Position numbers and translations under genes: made by a program. The notes below the pieces were generated by a model. It was given only the letters and a program-made list of their open reading frames with translations. It had not been told where the DNA came from and did not search any database. 64,000 bases of DNA from CBDDBX01 sp965225955 (lineage in GTDB: Bacteria; Acidobacteriota; Aminicenantia; UBA2199), in assembly GCA_965225955.1 (NCBI GenBank), contig CBDDBX010000007.1, positions 16,077-80,076 of the forward strand, written 5' to 3'. Position 1 is the stretch's first letter; the number at the start of each line of letters is the position of its first letter. Shown piece by piece: positions 22,499 through 32,106 of this stretch.

Positions 22499-25380
22499 CT
22501 CTTGTCTTCTGTCAGAAGAGGAAGAACCTCATCAAAATGTTCTGAACTTCCTCTTATTACTGAATCTTTACCATAGACAACAGTAATACTGTTCTTCTCA
22601 AGTGTCCTGAAGGTTTCAGCATATTCTTTTATTGTAGCCATATCTGCAGCCAGAAGTGCTTCCCTCTCGGTGCAGCTATCTTCAAAGTTCACTTTTTTAA
22701 AGAAGTTCTCAAGTGCTGCTTTCCCCTGTTCCTGAGGATTAAGATGTCTGTCAGTTTTTGCAATAGTACCTGTTTTAAATCGGGTTAATGCGGACTCAGA
22801 TAGATTGAGTGTTTTCAGATAGTCCGGTATCCCTCTTATAGTTTCTACTGTCTGGTCCAGATTTGGATCTCTGTATGATGAGAAGGAGATAATACCAAAT
22901 CGTTTTATTGAAGCTATCGCACCATAAGCTCCACCATTTACTCTTATTTTGTGGTGCATGTAATCCCTGCCGATTATCTGGCTTAAGAGTGGAGATATGC
23001 CATCAAAGGTATATCCGTGTTTAAGGAAGTTGCAGCCTCTGAAAACATATTGAACCTGAGATGGGGCAGAGAGGGCAATATTTTTTAGCGATGGGGTCAA
23101 TATAATATCTGATTTACCGTAGTCTCTTTCCGGCAGCCCATCTCTGAATTTTCCAAGAGAAGCTCTGATATCTGAACAGTCGCCGGAGGCACCTGTAATG
23201 AATGAGGTCAGGTTCTTTTTATTGATTACCTGTTTCATTACTATTTTCAGTTTTTCAATATGAACCTCTGAATTACTGGTTATAGAGGCGTTAAACTTTT
23301 TAAGGAAATCGTAGAAACTGATACCTTCAATAAGTTCTCTGAACATGAATGCTTTTCCAAGTTCTGCTTCGAAAATACCTGAAGCAATAGTATACCCCTG
23401 AGCTCTTATTAATGATTCATAACGTGAAAGAAGCCTTCCTGACAGTTCTCTGATTCTCTTTATATCTTTAAATACTGTTTTAAACAGAATCTCTTTAGTT
23501 ATCTCGATGAACTTATCAAATTTCCCTGAGAATAATCGGGATGATACAGATAGAAAAGGGATGAAATTATCGGGGTCACTGGACATTGTGTAGATTCTTG
23601 TTGAGAAACTTATTCCACCTGTATGTATGTTTATTTCTGAATCCAGTTCATCATATTTTTTTTTCTCTGTATCAAGTTCTCCCAGAAGTGTTGTGAGAAG
23701 TGAAAGGTATGGAACCAGTTCCCTGTTCAGAGAAGATGCATCGAACATAAGTTGTGGGTAAAGGAGACCTCCTGTAAAACTGTGATACTCAAGTTCTCTC
23801 TCATTTATAATTGCTGGTTTATAGAAATCCGGTTCTGATGGCAGATCCTTCAGTGAGAGCATGGGGATTTTTGCAAGATCCTCTTCTTTGTCCGGGGTGT
23901 TCTGATATTCAAGCAGATCTTTGTACTCCTGCTGAAGTTGTCTGGCTTCATCTTCTGTTACAGGAGGTGAAGATTTACTTATAATTTCAGCGTCAACAGA
24001 AGGAGCAAGAACTACATCGCAACGATGGTTGTTTTTAATAAGATACTTATCTATAAGTTCTTCAAAATATCTCTTCTCTTCTCTTATAGCAGCTATTCTT
24101 TCTGCAAACTCCAGACCTTCAAAAGGATTGTCAAAGTAGTACCACCCTGAGAGAACAGAGTAGCAGTACTCAATAGCTTTTGGAAAACTCCCGCTTTCCC
24201 CCTCTCTCAGATCAAATTCGTACCTGTTTATAACTCCTTCTACTGCAAGAGGATCAAAACCATTCTTAACAATATCTTCAAGGGTTTTCTGTATAGTATC
24301 TCTGAAGAGGGCGCTTTTTTCTTCAGAGCTGTTTTTCATGACAATGTTAACAACAGATTGTTTCAGATGTGAGAAAGATGTATATGTATCTTCTCCGCAT
24401 CCGGCTTCAATAAGAGCTTTTCTGAGAGGTGAAGAGGGAAGATTGCTTAACAAAGTGGTAAGCATATCCAGCCCCATAACATCTTCAGGAGGGATATTAC
24501 AGACCCAGGATGAAGAGAGGGTTGTCTTGTTAACCGGATTCTCTTCAGGGGATATCGGGTATTCCCCCTGAACTTCTACAGGAGTGCTTATTGGAGGTTC
24601 CAATGGAATCTCAACGGGATCTGTTACTATCTGTTTCTCAAATTTACTGAGATAGTTGGTGTGTATAAATTCCAGCTCCTGTTCGAGCTCCCCGTTTCCA
24701 TACAGATAAATCATACTGTTGGAAGGATGGTAGTATCTTTTATGAAAGTTGAGAAAATCTTCCTCTTTTAGTTCAGTAATAGCTTCAGGATATCCACCTG
24801 ATACTGTTCCGTATGTAGTTGTTGGAAACAGAGCTTTGTAAATGTAGCGGGAGTGAAGGGTAGCGGGGGATGAAAAGGCACCTTTCATTTCGCTGTAAAC
24901 AACTCCATTATATTCCGGGGTGTTGTTCTGGTCAAAAGAGGTGTGCCAGCCTTCCTGCCTGAATATCATTGGGTTCTTATGTATCATAGGATTAAAAACC
25001 GCATCCAGATATACATCCATCAGATTAAAGAAGTCTTTTCTGTTTTTACTGGCAACAGGATACATAGTTCTGTCTTTCCCTGTTAAGGCATTGAGGAAAG
25101 TGTTGAGTGAACCCTGCATCAGAGTTGCAAAGGGGCTTTTTACCGGAAATTTTTCTGAACCATTTAATACTGAGTGTTCAAGAATGTGTGGGATTCCTGA
25201 ATCATCCTGAGGGGTGGTCTTAAAAGTTATGCAGAAGGTGTTATTACTATCTTCTGTAACTACCTTAAAAAGTGTTGCACCGGATGCTGTATGTTTTAAC
25301 AGAATTCCATCAGCATTTATTTCAGGAACTCTCTTCTGTTCTATAAATTCAAATCCATATCTATTGTATTCTTTTTTCAC
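22495..25380 (-). CDS. M16C zinc metallopeptidase (PreP/Cym1-like)
   Basis: A 961-residue two-lobed peptidase. The inverted zinc motif HxxEH is H65-I-L-E68-H69, followed by SVLNGSEKFPVKSPF, FLNALTGKDRTMYPVAS and VYSEMKGAFSSP. These identify the presequence-protease subfamily, which degrades short unfolded peptides. The M16C-associated middle domain and the second M16 lobe (RVNGGAYGA) are present, so the length is complete. There is no signal peptide, so it is probably cytoplasmic. The start is GTG at 25380 with AGGAG upstream. Confidence 0.93.
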   Translation of the reverse strand: MKKEYNRYGFEFIEQKRVPEINADGILLKHTASGATLFKVVTEDSNNTFCITFKTTPQDDSGIPHILEHSVLNGSEKFPVKSPFATLMQGSLNTFLNALTGKDRTMYPVASKNRKDFFNLMDVYLDAVFNPMIHKNPMIFRQEGWHTSFDQNNTPEYNGVVYSEMKGAFSSPATLHSRYIYKALFPTTTYGTVSGGYPEAITELKEEDFLNFHKRYYHPSNSMIYLYGNGELEQELEFIHTNYLSKFEKQIVTDPVEIPLEPPISTPVEVQGEYPISPEENPVNKTTLSSSWVCNIPPEDVMGLDMLTTLLSNLPSSPLRKALIEAGCGEDTYTSFSHLKQSVVNIVMKNSSEEKSALFRDTIQKTLEDIVKNGFDPLAVEGVINRYEFDLREGESGSFPKAIEYCYSVLSGWYYFDNPFEGLEFAERIAAIREEKRYFEELIDKYLIKNNHRCDVVLAPSVDAEIISKSSPPVTEDEARQLQQEYKDLLEYQNTPDKEEDLAKIPMLSLKDLPSEPDFYKPAIINERELEYHSFTGGLLYPQLMFDASSLNRELVPYLSLLTTLLGELDTEKKKYDELDSEINIHTGGISFSTRIYTMSSDPDNFIPFLSVSSRLFSGKFDKFIEITKEILFKTVFKDIKRIRELSGRLLSRYESLIRAQGYTIASGIFEAELGKAFMFRELIEGISFYDFLKKFNASITSNSEVHIEKLKIVMKQVINKKNLTSFITGASGDCSDIRASLGKFRDGLPERDYGKSDIILTPSLKNIALSAPSQVQYVFRGCNFLKHGYTFDGISPLLSQIIGRDYMHHKIRVNGGAYGAIASIKRFGIISFSSYRDPNLDQTVETIRGIPDYLKTLNLSESALTRFKTGTIAKTDRHLNPQEQGKAALENFFKKVNFEDSCTEREALLAADMATIKEYAETFRTLEKNSITVVYGKDSVIRGSSEHFDEVLPLLTEDKR

Positions 25381-25474
25381 TTTATCTCCTGATATACATT
25401 TTAAATAATTTTATCATAATGAGTGTTTTTTTCTTCAGGTTTATATAGAATATTTCAATTGCAGGAGGGTAATA

Positions 25475-25792
25475 ATGGATAAATTCGTAGAGATAGTTAC
25501 TACAGGAGATTCAGAAGAGGAACTCAGAAAAATAGGATATGAACTGGTAGAATCTGGGATAGCAGCATGTGTCCAGATTTCAGGACCGTTAAAGAGTATC
25601 TATACATGGGAAGGTAAAGTTGAAGAGACTAATGAGTGGGAGTGCCGTATAAAGAGTTCAGCGGCTCTGGCAGATAAGGTAGGTATGAAAATACAGGAAC
25701 TGCACTCTTATGAAGTTCCACAGATTATAGTACTTCCAGTACTTGGTGGGAGTGAAGAGTATATGAAGTGGGTTGAAGAATCTTTGAGTTAA
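25475..25792 (+). CDS. cutA: CutA1 divalent-ion tolerance protein
   Basis: 105 residues, the full CutA1 length. It has the ferredoxin-like fold pattern with GIAACVQISGPLKSIYTWEGKV and the conserved end HSYEVPQIIVLPV...YMKWVEESL. CutA forms stable trimers; a role in metal tolerance is suggested by genetics but not settled. AGGAGGG precedes the ATG. It reads divergently from the M16C peptidase gene. Confidence 0.93.
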   Translation: MDKFVEIVTTGDSEEELRKIGYELVESGIAACVQISGPLKSIYTWEGKVEETNEWECRIKSSAALADKVGMKIQELHSYEVPQIIVLPVLGGSEEYMKWVEESLS

Positions 25793-25813
25793 GCTGTTTT
25801 TAAAAGAGCAGGA

Positions 25814-25834
25814 GGGCAGATGGATGATCTGCCC
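25814..25834. terminator. Bidirectional hairpin between cutA and a lipoprotein gene
   Basis: GGGCAGAT, loop GGATG, ATCTGCCC form a perfect 8-bp stem in the 54-bp gap between two convergent genes. Moderate T content on both sides. Confidence 0.65.
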
Positions 25835-25846
25835 TTCAGGTTATTA

Positions 25847-26467
25847 CTATTTTCTCAGATGTTTGTAGTTTTTCTTGATTAATCTCAGGAACCAGGTATA
25901 TTTTCTCTGCATTCTGTCCAGTAGATTCTTCTTCTGCTGATCTGACATCTTCACAGGTTTACCTGCCGGAGCTGCGAAATCCAGAACTCCATCTGCTTCA
26001 GTATCACTTATTACATACTTTCCGCCTTTTGGAGTTTTTACCACCATGTCGATGTTGTTGAGAGGGATGTTTTTCATCTCCTGTTTGATTCTTGGATCAT
26101 TCTCAATAGCTCTGGCTGCAGTATTGTAGTTAACAGTTACCCAGTAGTTTTTTTCATTCATTGGGAGTGAGTATGTGTCATAGAACATATCTGAACCCAT
26201 AGCCTGAACATTGCCTGAGCCACCTGCATTTTTAAGTTTGCTGTATGGTGTATATCTTTTAGTTAGTTTGCCGTAATGTTTTATAACTTTGAATGCTTTA
26301 AAAATATTGGGATCTTTAGGAACATCTGGTCTGTAGGACTCAATCGCTGGTGGAGCTGCCGGTTTTGGTGCCGGTGCCGGTTCTGTTGCTGGTTTTTTGC
26401 TTCCGCCACAGTTTACCATGTTGAGAGCGATAACAAGTGCTGCTAAGGAAATTAAAAGTTTTTTCAT
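25847..26467 (-). CDS. Putative lipoprotein of unknown function
   Basis: 206 residues. The N-terminus is LLISLAALVIALNMVNCGGS, a signal sequence ending in a possible, non-canonical lipobox with cysteine near residue 20. A Pro/Ala-rich linker follows (about 24-42), then a globular part of about 160 residues rich in Lys and Tyr. No family is recognised. The C-terminal 40 residues are strongly basic. AAGGAG precedes the ATG. It is probably attached to the inner face of the outer membrane or the periplasmic face of the inner membrane. Confidence 0.6.
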   Translation of the reverse strand: MKKLLISLAALVIALNMVNCGGSKKPATEPAPAPKPAAPPAIESYRPDVPKDPNIFKAFKVIKHYGKLTKRYTPYSKLKNAGGSGNVQAMGSDMFYDTYSLPMNEKNYWVTVNYNTAARAIENDPRIKQEMKNIPLNNIDMVVKTPKGGKYVISDTEADGVLDFAAPAGKPVKMSDQQKKNLLDRMQRKYTWFLRLIKKNYKHLRK

Positions 26468-26655
26468 TGGATCTCCTTGAATTTGCTGATTTCTTTATGG
26501 ATGAATGATAGCAGAGGAGCTTATTAAAATCAATTATATGAACTTAATAAGTTTAAGGTTAATAAATAAAAATAGTGAAAAAAATTTTTTACATGGTAAC
26601 ATTAATTTGTAATGTAAATTTACAATCTGCATTTGGTTTAATTATGGAGGCTGAC

Positions 26656-28503
26656 ATGTTTGGCAAAATCTATTCGAAACAGAGGTTTGTGGGGAAATTT
26701 TTACTTGTGCTTATGCCTTTTCTGGTTTTATCGTTATTAATCAGTATGTTTGCCAGTATCTCTTTCTCATCAGATGTGATTGAGCAGGAGGTGCTTAAAA
26801 ATCTTACTGCGATTAATCACTCTTTTGGAATACGGATTCAGGGGCTATTTAAGGAACTGGATCATTTAATGATGGCATTCATCAGTAGTGGTAATGCTGA
26901 TAACCAGGAAGAACAGACTAAGTTTACTGGAATGTATGAGTTCATTAAGGGGATCAACGTGAGAGATGCTTCGGGCAATATAGCCATCTCTTCAGGTCAT
27001 GGAATCAGTGCATCCTATTCACCGCCCTCTTCAGGGAGTACACTTTTTCATGGTGAACTTTTCAGAGGTGGAAGCGGGGAAATCTATCTTCCTGTTTACA
27101 AAAAAATGTCTGATGGCAGAATTCTGGAGTTTATTTTCAGCTGGGACTACTTTCTTGTAAACTATCTGGATAAGGTGGAGGTTGGTGAAACCGGATATGC
27201 CTATCTGTGTAATAACAGAGGTATTATTCAGGGGCATCCTGCGAGGGATAACATTCTTAAACTGGATATCAGCGGTTATGATTTCGGTAAAGAGATTCTT
27301 AACGGAGCTCAGAAGGGTTATGTTGACTATGTATGGAAAGGGGATCCTAAGTGGGCAATATATGAACCTGATAAGTTTACCGGCTGGTTCGTTGTAACCG
27401 GGGTTAATAAAGCTGAAGTTCTTGGCGGGTTGAGCAGGGTTAGAAATATGGGCTGGATTCTGGCCATAGGTTTCTCGCTGCTTTTTGTTGTTATTGTACT
27501 GCTTGTTACAAAATTTACACTTAAACCCCTTAAAATGTTTTCAGAGAAATTCAGTATTATAGGGCAGGGAGACCTTACAGAAAAGGTTAACTATAGTGCT
27601 GAAGATGAACTCGGAGATCTTGCAGGGGATTTTAATGACTTTATCGATAAGATAAAGGTGCTTGTTAATGTTGTTAAGAACAGTGCAGAGTCTGTTAGCG
27701 CTGCTTCTGTGGAGATCTCATCCTCTGCAGAAGAGCTGGCTGTAACATCTGATTCACAGAGTTCTCAGGCTCAGGCAGTAGCTGCTTCAGCAACTCAGCT
27801 GGCCTCTACTTCACAGGGAATTGCAGAATCTGTTGATCAGGCTCAGGAACTGGCAGGAACAGCAATGGAAGTAGTTAGCGAAGTTGAGGATTCTGTTAAG
27901 GGAGTTATCTCTTCTCTGGAAACAATTAAAAGCACTACTGACAGAGTCGGAGCTGGTATTGAGGAGTTGAGTAAGTCTGCAGATAAGATCGGGGATATAG
28001 TTAATGTTATTAACGATGTTTCAGATCAGACCAACCTTCTTGCTCTGAATGCTGCTATTGAGGCTGCAAGAGCCGGAGAAGCAGGAAGAGGCTTTGCAGT
28101 TGTTGCTGATGAAGTAAGAAAGCTTGCTGAAAAGACAGCATTTGCAACCAGGGAGATTCAGGGAATTGTTAATTCACTTCAGAATGAGGTCGTTGAGTCA
28201 AAATCCAGTATGGATGAGGCCCGTAAAGAGGTTGCCGGTGGAGTCGAAGAGGGACGCCGTTCAATAAAGGTTCTGAGTCGGATTGTTGATGCCAATACTG
28301 AGATTCAGGGGCACACTGAAGGCGTTGCGGATTCTATAAAAGAGGAGAATCATGCTATCGAAGAGATTGGCATGAATATTAATGGAGTGTCTGAAGGTTT
28401 GCAGGAATCTGTTGTTGCTGTGCGTGAAGTTGCACAGACAGCTGATAATCTGGCCAAAGATTCAGAAGATCTTAAAGATCAGATAGAAAAATTTAAAACC
28501 TGA
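26656..28503 (+). CDS. Methyl-accepting chemotaxis protein with Cache-type sensor
   Basis: About 615 residues. Helix 1 (about 10-35), a periplasmic Cache-like sensor domain to about residue 255, helix 2 (about 265-288), HAMP, then the signalling domain. The hairpin tip DQTNLLALNAAIEAARAGEA and GRGFAVVADEVRKLAEK are canonical. I chose the ATG at 26656 because TATGGAGG lies just upstream; the frame is open back to 26575, but that extension would place a second hydrophobic segment before the first helix. There is no C-terminal CheR-tethering pentapeptide. No chemotaxis genes are adjacent. Confidence 0.9.
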   Translation: MFGKIYSKQRFVGKFLLVLMPFLVLSLLISMFASISFSSDVIEQEVLKNLTAINHSFGIRIQGLFKELDHLMMAFISSGNADNQEEQTKFTGMYEFIKGINVRDASGNIAISSGHGISASYSPPSSGSTLFHGELFRGGSGEIYLPVYKKMSDGRILEFIFSWDYFLVNYLDKVEVGETGYAYLCNNRGIIQGHPARDNILKLDISGYDFGKEILNGAQKGYVDYVWKGDPKWAIYEPDKFTGWFVVTGVNKAEVLGGLSRVRNMGWILAIGFSLLFVVIVLLVTKFTLKPLKMFSEKFSIIGQGDLTEKVNYSAEDELGDLAGDFNDFIDKIKVLVNVVKNSAESVSAASVEISSSAEELAVTSDSQSSQAQAVAASATQLASTSQGIAESVDQAQELAGTAMEVVSEVEDSVKGVISSLETIKSTTDRVGAGIEELSKSADKIGDIVNVINDVSDQTNLLALNAAIEAARAGEAGRGFAVVADEVRKLAEKTAFATREIQGIVNSLQNEVVESKSSMDEARKEVAGGVEEGRRSIKVLSRIVDANTEIQGHTEGVADSIKEENHAIEEIGMNINGVSEGLQESVVAVREVAQTADNLAKDSEDLKDQIEKFKT

Positions 28504-28579
28504 TATTTATAAGAGTATTGCCGGAGTGCTTCTTCATTGACAGAGAGGTAGCTCCGGTGTTAATATTTAATAGTTGAGT

Positions 28580-28652
28580 GCACCTGTAGCTCAGAGGATA
28601 GAGCACAGGATTCCTAATCCTGGTGTCGCATGTTCGAATCATGCCAGGTGCG
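28580..28652 (+). tRNA. tRNA-Arg (anticodon CCT)
   Basis: A 73-nt tRNA. Acceptor stem GCACCTG (28580-28586) pairs with CAGGTGC (28645-28651), and the discriminator base is G. Anticodon stem CAGGA/TCCTG encloses anticodon CCT at 28613-28615. The T loop is TGTTCGAATCA. Unlike the Leu and Ser tRNAs in this window, CCA is encoded (28653-28655). Confidence 0.95.
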
Positions 28653-28689
28653 CCATTATCACAGCGTTTCCGTAGTTTTCCACAAAAAG

Positions 28690-28701
28690 ATCCTGGTGTC
28701 G
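28690..28701 (+). repeat. Partial duplicate of tRNA-Arg sequence
   Basis: ATCCTGGTGTCG repeats the tRNA-Arg sequence 28617-28628 exactly, 73 bp downstream, and is followed by GTGTGCAAATTTTGTGCAAC. It looks like the scar of an integration or excision event at the tRNA, but no integrase is present. Confidence 0.4.
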
Positions 28702-28745
28702 TGTGCAAATTTTGTGCAACTGCTTCAATATTATTTCCCAGAAAA

Positions 28746-28765
28746 CTAACGCCAATACGCGCGAA
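28746..28765 (-). repeat. 10-bp phased repeat, TTNGYGT flavour, two units
   Basis: Minus strand TTCGCGCGTA and TTGGCGTTAG, contiguous. It sits 16 bp before a GACTRACACG-type array in the same gap. Confidence 0.5.
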
Positions 28766-28781
28766 TAAACAGGTAATACCT

Positions 28782-28821
28782 GACTGTCACTGACTAACAC
28801 GGACCGGCACAGACTAACACT
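28782..28821 (+). repeat. 10-bp phased intergenic repeat, four units
   Basis: GACTGTCACT, GACTAACACG, GACCGGCACA and GACTAACACT follow one another without gaps. It lies in the 435-bp gap between tRNA-Arg and the convergent TonB-receptor gene, which otherwise holds only a terminator and AT-rich sequence. Confidence 0.75.
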
Positions 28822-28946
28822 GTTTAATCAATTTAACCCGATCTGAACAGTTCGCAAGGTTAGATTTGTGTGTACGATATTTTTTAATAATATTCTAGCC
28901 AGCTTCAGCTAGTAGTAGAGATGCATAATTGCGTTTTTTAATTATT

Positions 28947-28986
28947 CATATTTGTCAGTGCTGGTTGGTGAGAGTCCGTGTTAGCC
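28947..28986 (-). repeat. 10-bp phased intergenic repeat, inverted, three to four units
   Basis: Minus strand GGCTAACACG, GACTCTCACC, AACCAGCACT and a degenerate GACAAATATG. It is inverted relative to the array at 28782, as at the 2.6-kb locus. Confidence 0.65.
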
Positions 28987-29028
28987 TGAGGGAATTGGTT
29001 TTGAAGGGGAGGGTTGCTTTTTTTGAGT

Positions 29029-29055
29029 AAAAAAAAGGCGCTCCGAAGAGCGCCT
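29029..29055 (-). terminator. Intrinsic terminator of TonB-receptor gene
   Basis: Minus strand AGGCGCTC, TTCG, GAGCGCCT is a perfect 8-bp stem with a stable TTCG loop, directly followed by a run of eight T. It lies 36 bp beyond the receptor stop. Confidence 0.92.
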
Positions 29056-29090
29056 CTGTAAAATATTTAAGGTCTTAATTAGGTTTCTAA

Positions 29091-31937
29091 TTAAAATTCA
29101 ATTTTAGCACCGAATCTTACGGTTCTTGGACTCATGATGTCTCTAACTTCACCAAATTTGTATAGTCCGTTGTCAGTTGAACTGTCCCAAAGATTGATTG
29201 CAGTTGATGAATTCAGTACGTTGAAGATGTCAGCAAACACTTTGAAAGTGAACTTGTCAAGTCTGAAAGCTTTTTCCAGTCTCAGGTCAAGTTTTGCAAC
29301 AGTAGGTTCGCGACGTGATCCTCTCTGTTCAGCATAGATTTCAGTTTTACCCTGGTTCAGGTCAAGATCAAGCTGATCTGATCTAACAGTTCTTGTGTAT
29401 CTGTTACCTGAGTATACGATGAATTTTGCGCCAATATTAACTCCCCATGGACCTTTTACAAGACCGATAAGTTTGAAGTAGTGACGTCTTTCATTTTCCA
29501 GAGGACCAACAGCATTAACGTGAGCGTTTGGACCATCAAAGTAACCAGTGATACTGTTTGTTTCACTGAAACTTGTGCCTACGAGACCTTCGTTCTTTGA
29601 GTAAACGTATGAAGCAGACAGAGAGTATCCATCTGAGAATCTTTTGTTAATAGTCAGCTCAAATCCTTTGTAGTCTCTTTTAGCTGCATCAGGGTTAAGT
29701 GTGTAATATACACTCTCAACTGATGTGTCGATTTTGTTCCAGAAAGTAACTTCTTTACCTGTGTATGGGTCTACAACGCTAACCTGCTCGTAGTTTTTCC
29801 ATTCCAGTTCACCTGTACTGAGAAACTTGTCCATGTTCAGAGCTGAAGCATTAACATCTTCCAGCATCTTTCTTGCCCATTTTCTGATGAAACGTGCACT
29901 TACTGACCAGTCTTCGAAAAGCTCTCTCTCAATTGAGATAGTCATTTCGTCAGTATATGGAGTTACCATTGAGGTGTTTCCATAGTTTGTTGCTGCAGGT
30001 GTTGGACGTGAACCACCTTTGTAGCTTGTAATAAGCCCTGTTGATGGATCAAATGCGCCGTAGTAGCTTGAACCTTTGTTTGGGTTCATTGAGCTGATGT
30101 TCTGCAGCATAAGTGAGCTGTAGTATCTGCCGAAAGTACCCTTTACAAGAGTTGTACCATCTGAGAAGATGTCATAGATAACACCGATTCTTGGTGAAAT
30201 ATCGTTCCATTTAACAACAGTCATATCTTTTTCAACTTCTACGTTGAAAGGTCTGTCCTGACCGTAGAACTGCTGGGCAAAGTACTGAGTACCTGTGCCG
30301 GTAGCCTGTTTAGGAATAATACCTCTCTGGAAATCAGCTCTGACACCAAGATTAAGAGTCAGGTTGTTTGATACATTCCATGTGTCCTGAACAAAGATAC
30401 CAATTTTGGTCATCTCTCTCTTACTCTTATAGTCTCTTGCTGAATATGCTCTGTAAGGTTTCAGGTTATCATCAGTACCTGTATATCTGTACTGATAGAT
30501 TTTGTAACCTGGGTTTGAAGGATCGTCCATTCCTGTGTATACAAGATCTCTGATCGCTTCGTTTGCTTCATAAGTTGCACCAAACTTCATTTCGTGCTGA
30601 CCCATCAGATCGTCAATAAACAGTGTACCATCAACTTTGAAGTTAGCACGGTTTCTGTCATTGTAGTCTGAGTAGCCATAACTTCCACTGTAACGTCTCA
30701 GTGTGTAGTTGTAGATTCTTGGATCATTACTCTTTGTAACCATGTCAAAGCCTTTGCGAACAATACCGGCTTTAACATTCATGAAGAAGTTGCTTCCGAA
30801 AGTGTGTGACCACTGTGCGTTGAAAACGTGACCAGGAGTCTTCTGAACTCTTGTAAAGTCTTCAGTTGTAGTTGAACTGGCACCACGGTGGTTCAGTTTA
30901 CGTTCTGTAAACTGGTAAGAAACATAAACCTTATCGTTCTGTGTTGGCTGATAAGTAAGTTTCAGATATGGATAGTACTTCTTTGTGTCATATGGAGTCT
31001 GAGAAGCTTCAGTTCCTTTTGGTCTCCATGGATAACCTGAAACATAGCTTTCACTTTCCTGATATGACATACTGGCAAAGAACCAGAGTTTGCTTTTGAT
31101 AATAGCACCACCAAGTGTTGCACCGGCTTCAAGGTCATATTTGTTACCTGAAACACCTTCTGCTTCCAGTGGAGTACCCTTTGTGTTGTCTCCTCTGAAT
31201 TTTTCATGCTCATAGTATGCACTAACAGAACCGCTTAGTCTGTCGCCACCTGATTTGGTAACAACATTAACAACAGCACCAGTAGCACTGCCATATTCAG
31301 CTGAGATACCACCAGCCTGAACTGAAACCTCTTCCATAATGTCAGAACTCATGAAAACACCCTGAGTACCAACAGTTGGGTCGTTGAGGTTAACGCCATC
31401 GATGTTATATGTATTTTCTCTTGTTGAGCTACCGTGAGCTTCAGAGCCTGATACACCTGGAGCCATAGCAAAGAAACTTGCAACACTTCTTCCACTTGGA
31501 ACAGAGTTGATTGTTTCATTACTGATGTTTGAGGTTTTAGCTGTGCTCTGTCTGTCTACAGTTGGAGCCTGGCCTGTGATGATAATGTTTTCTTCGATCT
31601 TACCCATTGACATATTAATGTCAAGAGTAGATGTTTTACTAACATTTACAACGATGCCTTCTCTAACAACTGTCTGCATACCTTCCAGTGTATATTCTAC
31701 TTTATATACACCAGGAGCAAGACCCAGAAAACGGTATTTACCATTTTCATTGGTTACAGATATCATCTCTTTAATAACCATTGAAGGTGAAGAGATTTTA
31801 ACTGTTACGCCTGGTAGAAGTGATCCATCCGCTGTGGACACTTTACCATTAATCTGCCCTGTCTGACCAGTTTGCGCTGCAAGAAAACCGGTTAGAAGAA
31901 GGGCTAAGATAATAAACTTAAGTGCTTTGTTTTTCAA
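29091..31937 (-). CDS. Oar-like TonB-dependent outer-membrane receptor
   Basis: About 948 residues. The start is TTG at 31937, chosen because AAGGAGG lies at ideal spacing and a clean signal peptide follows (NKALKFIILALLLTGFLAAQ); the frame is open further upstream but without such features. A carboxypeptidase-regulatory-like beta-sandwich (about 25-105), a plug domain (about 115-230; VPSGRSVASFFAMAPGVSGS, YNIDGVNLNDP, SAEYGSATGAVVNVVTKSGG) and a large barrel end in RTVRFGAKIEF. Oar-type proteins take up large substrates or export proteins. It is monocistronic with its own terminator. A Fur-like palindrome lies upstream. Confidence 0.9.
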   Translation of the reverse strand: MKNKALKFIILALLLTGFLAAQTGQTGQINGKVSTADGSLLPGVTVKISSPSMVIKEMISVTNENGKYRFLGLAPGVYKVEYTLEGMQTVVREGIVVNVSKTSTLDINMSMGKIEENIIITGQAPTVDRQSTAKTSNISNETINSVPSGRSVASFFAMAPGVSGSEAHGSSTRENTYNIDGVNLNDPTVGTQGVFMSSDIMEEVSVQAGGISAEYGSATGAVVNVVTKSGGDRLSGSVSAYYEHEKFRGDNTKGTPLEAEGVSGNKYDLEAGATLGGAIIKSKLWFFASMSYQESESYVSGYPWRPKGTEASQTPYDTKKYYPYLKLTYQPTQNDKVYVSYQFTERKLNHRGASSTTTEDFTRVQKTPGHVFNAQWSHTFGSNFFMNVKAGIVRKGFDMVTKSNDPRIYNYTLRRYSGSYGYSDYNDRNRANFKVDGTLFIDDLMGQHEMKFGATYEANEAIRDLVYTGMDDPSNPGYKIYQYRYTGTDDNLKPYRAYSARDYKSKREMTKIGIFVQDTWNVSNNLTLNLGVRADFQRGIIPKQATGTGTQYFAQQFYGQDRPFNVEVEKDMTVVKWNDISPRIGVIYDIFSDGTTLVKGTFGRYYSSLMLQNISSMNPNKGSSYYGAFDPSTGLITSYKGGSRPTPAATNYGNTSMVTPYTDEMTISIERELFEDWSVSARFIRKWARKMLEDVNASALNMDKFLSTGELEWKNYEQVSVVDPYTGKEVTFWNKIDTSVESVYYTLNPDAAKRDYKGFELTINKRFSDGYSLSASYVYSKNEGLVGTSFSETNSITGYFDGPNAHVNAVGPLENERRHYFKLIGLVKGPWGVNIGAKFIVYSGNRYTRTVRSDQLDLDLNQGKTEIYAEQRGSRREPTVAKLDLRLEKAFRLDKFTFKVFADIFNVLNSSTAINLWDSSTDNGLYKFGEVRDIMSPRTVRFGAKIEF

Positions 31938-32090
31938 AAGCGACCTCCTTACAATTTTTTCGTTGATATGTACTTGCAATTTACGTGCCAACATTGGGAA
32001 TCCTTGTTTTATGGGGGTGGAAGGGGATTTTGTCTGACAGGAAACCAATTTTTTGTAGCACAGAAATTTGAATGCTTAAGAAAATTTAAA

Positions 32091-32106
32091 CGATAATTGA
32101 TTATCG
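32091..32106 (-). promoter_or_regulatory. Fur-like palindrome upstream of TonB-receptor gene
   Basis: CGATAAT, TG, ATTATCG is a perfect inverted repeat about 155 bp before the receptor start. The core GATAAT/ATTATC is that of the Fur box, but the spacer is 2 rather than 1 nt. The rest of 31938-32337 is very AT-rich and shows no gene. Confidence 0.4.

Noticed and set aside
28493..28708. Minus-strand open frame over tRNA-Arg
   Set aside because: Antisense reading of a tRNA (contains the typical MIRTCDTRIRNPVLYPLSYR-like string); not a gene.
31938..32048. Upstream extension of the Oar-like receptor
   Set aside because: It would bury the signal peptide. AAGGAGG before TTG 31937 gives a better start.
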